Positions 60,254 through 64,000 of a stretch of DNA of 64,000 nucleotides are shown one piece after another. Under the pieces are notes generated by a model. That model ran no database searches. It was given only the letters and a program-made list of their open reading frames with translations, and was not told where the DNA came from. The stretch lies in the NCBI RefSeq assembly GCF_000219625.1, contig NC_018216.1, positions 1,364,001 through 1,428,000 of the forward strand. Reading direction: 5' to 3'. Origin of the DNA: Zymoseptoria tritici IPO323 (taxonomy: Eukaryota; Ascomycota; Dothideomycetes; Mycosphaerellales; Mycosphaerellaceae). The translations under genes were made by a program, and so were the position numbers. Numbering within the stretch: position 1 is the first letter of the stretch; the number at the start of each line of letters is the position of its first letter.

Positions 60254-61659
60254 ATGGATCCCGAAAAACAATACTCTCCAGAATCAGAAACATACACTCC
60301 AAAAACGCACGACTTCTCTCCCACGCAAAACTCGGACATGTTCATCACCCACCGCGAGCACCGCACCAGCGGCTCGGACGGCTCGACCGTAGTGCCCTCA
60401 CCCGCCAAACCTTTCGCGGAGACAGGAGCTCCCATTAATCGCAGCCAGACAGCGGAGATGAAGAAGGAATCGAACCCTGGTCTTGCATGGCCTCGTTGGA
60501 GACATACCATGCGAGAAGCCTTCTCGGAGTTCATGGGCGTGTTCATCTTGATCTTGTTCGGTGATGGTGTTGTTGCACAGGTCGTGTTGAGTGATGGCAA
60601 GAAGGGCGACTACCAGTCAATCTCATGGGGATGGGTAAGCAATTCACCATCGACCAATATCCTGCCATCGTACTGACCGTAACACAGGGCATCGGTGTCA
60701 TGCTCGGTGTCTACGCATCCGGCATTTCCGGCGGCCACATCAACCCCGCCGTAACCTTCGCCAACTGCGTCTTCCGCAAATTTCCCTGGAGGAAGTTTCC
60801 CATCTACCTCATCGCTCAAGTCCTCGGCGCAATGTGTGCCTCGGGAGTCGTGTACGCCAATTACTACTCGGCCATCGATCAGTTCGAAGGCGGATCCGGA
60901 ATCAGGACGATGGCGACCGCGGGCATCTTCTGCACGTAAGAAAACCGAAGGGCAGAACGCCTGCAGCTGTCCGAGATTGTCTCTCGGGCTATGCCAGCAG
61001 GTCTCAGTCTGCCCTTATACCCTGTCCGAACTATTGCTGACCCTTCTGCCCTTCTGTTTTAGGTACCCAGCCGAATTCATGACGAGGACGGGCATGTTCT
61101 TTAGCGAGTTCATCGCCAGTACGATCTTGATGTTCATGATCTACGCCATCAAGGACGATCATAATATCGGAGCGAAGAATTTGACGCCGTTGGTGTTGTT
61201 CTTTATCATTTTTGGTATTGGTGCTTGCTTCGGTTGGGAGACTGGTTACGGTATGTTGTCGTCGTCCTTGAAAGAATTCTATTCGACTGGGACGGTTGAG
61301 CTGACATTGTCTCGTTTCCAGCAATCAACCTTGCTCGTGACTTCGGCCCGCGTCTGATGTCGTACATGCTTGGATATGGCACTCAGGTGTGGTCGGCGGG
61401 AGGATACTACTTCTGGGTAAGTCAACGATCCTGCAACTCTCACACCCAATTTCCTTACGCTGACTTCCTCTCTCTCCAGATCCCAATGGTCGCTCCATTT
61501 ATCGGCTGCGTCTTTGGCGGTTTCCTCTACGACCTCCTCGTCTTCACCGGCGAGAGCCCGATCAACACGCCCTACTTGGGACTCTACCGTCTCATCCCCA
61601 GCAAGAGGCAGAAGTACGATGGCATCATGTATGAGCGTGAGGAGGATAGCATTGTATAG
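60254..61659 (+). CDS. Aquaglyceroporin (MIP family)
   Basis: Six-TM channel for glycerol and water, plasma membrane. Five exons (60254-60634, 60688-60935, 61063-61250, 61322-61416, 61480-61659), 363 aa, all phases consistent. A hydrophilic N-terminus of about 95 residues precedes TM1 (EAFSEFMGVFILILFGDGVV). First pore loop: SGGHINPAVTF, a standard NPA. Second pore loop: AINLARDFGPRL, i.e. NLA instead of NPA, the same departure seen in yeast Fps1, with the Asp (ARD) that marks glycerol-permeable members. Conserved ends: TPYLGLYRLI and an acidic tail REEDSIV. It carries glycerol by inference; transport selectivity is not tested. Divergent partner: glycerol kinase. Confidence 0.92.
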
Positions 61660-63046
61660 CTGGCCAGCGGACATTCGTGTATGCGTCGAAATGCAAGAAG
61701 AATTTGCAAGTATCTTTTCGACCCTGCGGCAGAGAGTGCGTTGTCAGTAGCCTCTTGAGGTCTCCGGGGAGGTGTATGGCACATCGTGGAGACTTGTGAG
61801 AGAAGCTGCCATGGCGTGAAGTGCAGTGAACCTGATGGTCGTGCAGTGAACCTGATGGTCGTGCAGTGAACCTGATGGTCCTTGCGCCTACTGTTTTGCC
61901 TATCATTTCAACCCAATGAAGGCCCATCATCCCTGCCAAACTGACGCTCGAGGTCGAATGAACACCTGCCACGAACAGAAGTCGGCTTGTGGTCAAGATC
62001 TTCACCTTTGCGTATCTCATGGTCCATCGAGACTTGACTGGGGCCGCATGTTCTTATGCCTGACCCCTTTGACCTGTTGTTGGTGAGTTTAAATTTTCAA
62101 CATCACCTCGTCGTCCCCAGCCATCACACTCGAATCCTTTCATCGAATACACCACCGTTGCTCTCACCTGAACAGTGGCCATCGATCCACCGATCACATT
62201 CATCACAGTCCATGTTCTCCCCACTTGGCCATGAAGTCCAGGCCTTCCAAGGCGACGTCACGCCAGAGGTGGGGTCAAGGTCGTGCTCAAGCTGACCTGC
62301 CAGCCAGCTTGCCCGCAGGCAAGACCACGACCCCGCCATCACGACTTCAGTCTGTCCGATTACCCTGGACGCCGCAGACGAGGACTCGCCGAGCTCTACC
62401 TTGGTCTCTGGGAGAGCCGGATCTCAGGATCTGCTTCGTTCGTGTCCCGACTTCCTTGCTTTCGAGGAGTTCTGTACGTCGAGGATCAAGCCGCATGAGA
62501 TCATCACGGACGATCTTTCCAACTCCGCCGAGCTGCAACAAGCCAGGCTTAGCGAATCGTGCCAACATCACGATACCAAAGACCGCCAATGCACCCCGCT
62601 GGACCACGGAACAAACACGTTCCAGCCAGCCGGCCAACAACGTACGATGTGAGCCCTAGTACCTGACGTGATGCAGGATGCGTCCTACTATGGAAGTGCC
62701 CGCTTCGCTTGCTCACCTTGCAGCACAAACGTGCCACATACTTCTCGTATGGCTGGGCAGCACTGGCAAGCTAAGCTCCATCACGAAGGAGAGTCCTTGC
62801 TTGACTGGCGTGATGAAACGGGACCCTGCTTCGTGGGGCGTCACTAAACCGTGGAAGGCTGGTCCGGTGCCATGTACGGTGACTGCATGCGGCCCGACTG
62901 GGAGGTAAGGAGAGAGGGTGAGGGAGATATAAAGTCCTCCTCCTTGAATGCGTCTCTGAAGTTTATCGTTTCGCTACAGAATATTAATTACCCATACTCC
63001 AAAGCTTCTCACGCCTCAGATCAATCAGCCGCAATCAGCCGCAATC
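61660..63046. other. Intergenic stretch between channel and repeat protein
   Basis: About 1.4 kb with no supported gene. Includes the 20-bp triple repeat at 61821-61880. The frame at 62401-62652 has a Leu/Glu-rich middle (SCPDFLAFEEFCTSRIKPHE) but no ATG start or domain. Just before 63047 a 10-bp AATCAGCCGC unit is doubled. Confidence 0.45.
61821..61880. repeat. Perfect 20-bp tandem repeat, three copies
   Basis: GTGCAGTGAACCTGATGGTC is present three times without mismatch at 61821-61840, 61841-61860 and 61861-61880, in the 3' flank of the aquaglyceroporin gene. The absence of mismatches suggests a recent expansion. Confidence 0.97.
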
Positions 63047-64000
63047 ATGTCCAGCTACGACAATGACAACGACAACTCTGGTAGGCCATTCTCCATGATA
63101 CAAGCTACCATGGAACAAAGCTGACAGCTATCGTCTTCGTAGGCTCCAGGTCCGGAGGCAGCTATGGCGACAATGACAACTCCCGATCCGGCGGTTTCGG
63201 CGTACGTCTTCCAAGATTCAGCAGCAGCATGATACCGTGCTCACGCTTGACAGGACGACAACAACCGCGGCGGCAATGACGACTCCTATGGCAGCTCCGG
63301 CCGCACTGGAGGAGATGACAGCTATGGCAGCAGTGGCCGCACCGGCGGACTGAGCTCTTCCAACGACAACGATGATTCATATGGTAGCTCTGGCCGTACT
63401 GGAGGCGACCTCAGCTCTTCCAACGATAACAACTCATACGGAAGCAGCGGACGTACCGGAGGAGGCCTCAGCTCTTCCAATGACAACGACTCATACGGTT
63501 CCAGCGGGCGCACTGGCGGGGGTCTCTCCTCGTCCGATGACAACGATTCGTACGGCAGCTCTGGCCGCACCGGCAATCTGAGCTCTTCAAACGACAACGA
63601 CTCATATGGCAGCTCCGGCCGCACTGGCGGTAAGAAACCGAAGTGTAGAAGGCCTGCGTGGTCTGAAACTGTCTCGGACGCGAGGCCTTCGTCCATACTA
63701 GACCATCTTAGACATCCGCTAACCTTATACGCTTTGCTTTGTAGGCGGACTGTCTTCTTCTAACGACAACGACTCATATGGCAGCTCCGGCCGCACTGGC
63801 AGTAAGAAACCGAAGTGTAGAAGGCCTGCGTGGTCTGAAACTGTCTCGGACGCGAGGCCTTCGTCTATACTAGACCATCTCAGACATCCGCTGACCTTAT
63901 ACGCTTTGCTTTGCAGGCGGACTGTCTTCTTCCAACGACAACGACTCATATGGCAGCTCCGGCCGCACTGGCGGTAAGAAACCGAAGTGTAGAAGGCCTG
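63047..64000 (+). CDS. DDR48-like repeat protein (partial, runs off right edge)
   Basis: Hydrophilic, disordered repeat protein. Exons visible: 63047-63080, 63143-63201, 63254-63629, 63745-63801, 63917-63973, then a further donor at 63974. After MSSYDNDNDNSG, the protein is built from copies of an 18-20 residue unit, consensus GLSSSNDNDSYGSSGRTG. The core NDSYGSSGR resembles the SYGSSNND repeats of yeast Ddr48, a stress- and DNA-damage-induced protein, so a stress role is inferred. Six to seven units lie inside exon 3; later units are each encoded by a separate 57-nt exon. All introns have GT..AG ends and the phase (1) is kept, so copy number can change without breaking the frame. The C-terminus is outside the window. 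Confidence 0.75.
63573..64000. repeat. 172-bp exon-plus-intron tandem repeat
   Basis: The unit is one 57-bp exon plus its 115-bp downstream intron. Introns at 63630-63744 and 63802-63916 are near identical (a handful of transitions such as TTTGTAG versus TTTGCAG at the acceptor), and a third copy starts at 63974 and leaves the window. Spacing of donors is exactly 172 bp twice. The exon copies at 63745 and 63917 are nearly identical too. Confidence 0.95.

Noticed and set aside
62225..62659. Plus-strand frames around 62.2-62.7 kb
   Set aside because: Non-ATG starts for the most protein-like one, no recognisable motif and no splice pattern.
63322..63949. Antisense repeat frames (RPELPYESLSLEE) opposite the DDR48-like gene
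   Set aside because: They are the reverse-strand reading of the SYGSSGRTG repeat; the plus strand has the ATG, splice sites and the known repeat pattern. No CRISPR-like spacer structure is present.

Overview
The window looks like nuclear DNA from a filamentous ascomycete (Pezizomycotina). The evidence is compact spliceosomal introns of about 48-115 nt with GT..AG ends, Zn2Cys6 regulators, a HET/ankyrin allorecognition gene, an NpgA-type phosphopantetheinyl transferase and fungal-only families (JEN permease, DUF4267, FMC1, NUP82). Dothideomycetes is my guess from protein flavour only. Spliced models were built by hand. Most exon junctions were checked for splice sites and reading frame; none is confirmed by transcripts.

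Left part (0.3-14.2 kb). A JEN-type monocarboxylate permease is followed on the same strand by a 2-haloacid-dehalogenase-like hydrolase. Next come a protein of unknown function, a small Cys-containing protein and a Zn2Cys6 regulator. A zone of gene decay follows (10.3-12.7 kb): a truncated GH72 glucanosyltransferase relic that has lost its catalytic Glu, and an F-box gene with two in-frame stops and a 3' end copied as an 81-bp tandem repeat. Beyond it are FMC1 and a tiny two-exon gene.

Middle (15-45.8 kb). This is a dense housekeeping region: a GST-like protein, an RfeG-like protein, arylamine N-acetyltransferase, a DUF4267 membrane protein, adenylosuccinate lyase (ADE13), a small conserved protein, the phosphopantetheinyl transferase, the PLP-synthase glutaminase (SNO/pdxT), cap-binding CBC20 and NUP82. 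It continues with a metallo-beta-lactamase-fold protein that has lost its metal ligands, an F-box/beta-propeller-like protein, a 1,875-aa DDX60-type helicase, ribosomal protein eL8 with an ATG-only first exon, and epsin.

Right part (46-64 kb). It opens with a HET-domain/ankyrin gene broken by one stop inside the conserved HET motif, then a protein of unknown function and a large Gln/His-rich Zn2Cys6 regulator. Glycerol kinase and an aquaglyceroporin follow as a divergent pair, a plausible glycerol uptake-and-activation module. The right edge cuts a DDR48-like repeat protein whose gene grows by tandem duplication of a complete 57-bp exon plus its 115-bp intron.

The most unusual items are that exon-intron repeat array, the nonsense-broken HET and F-box genes (substitutions of the C-to-T kind, mostly in CpA context as in RIP), the metal-less MBL paralogue and the dead GH72 fragment. 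I saw no tRNA, rRNA, transposon ORF or CRISPR array.
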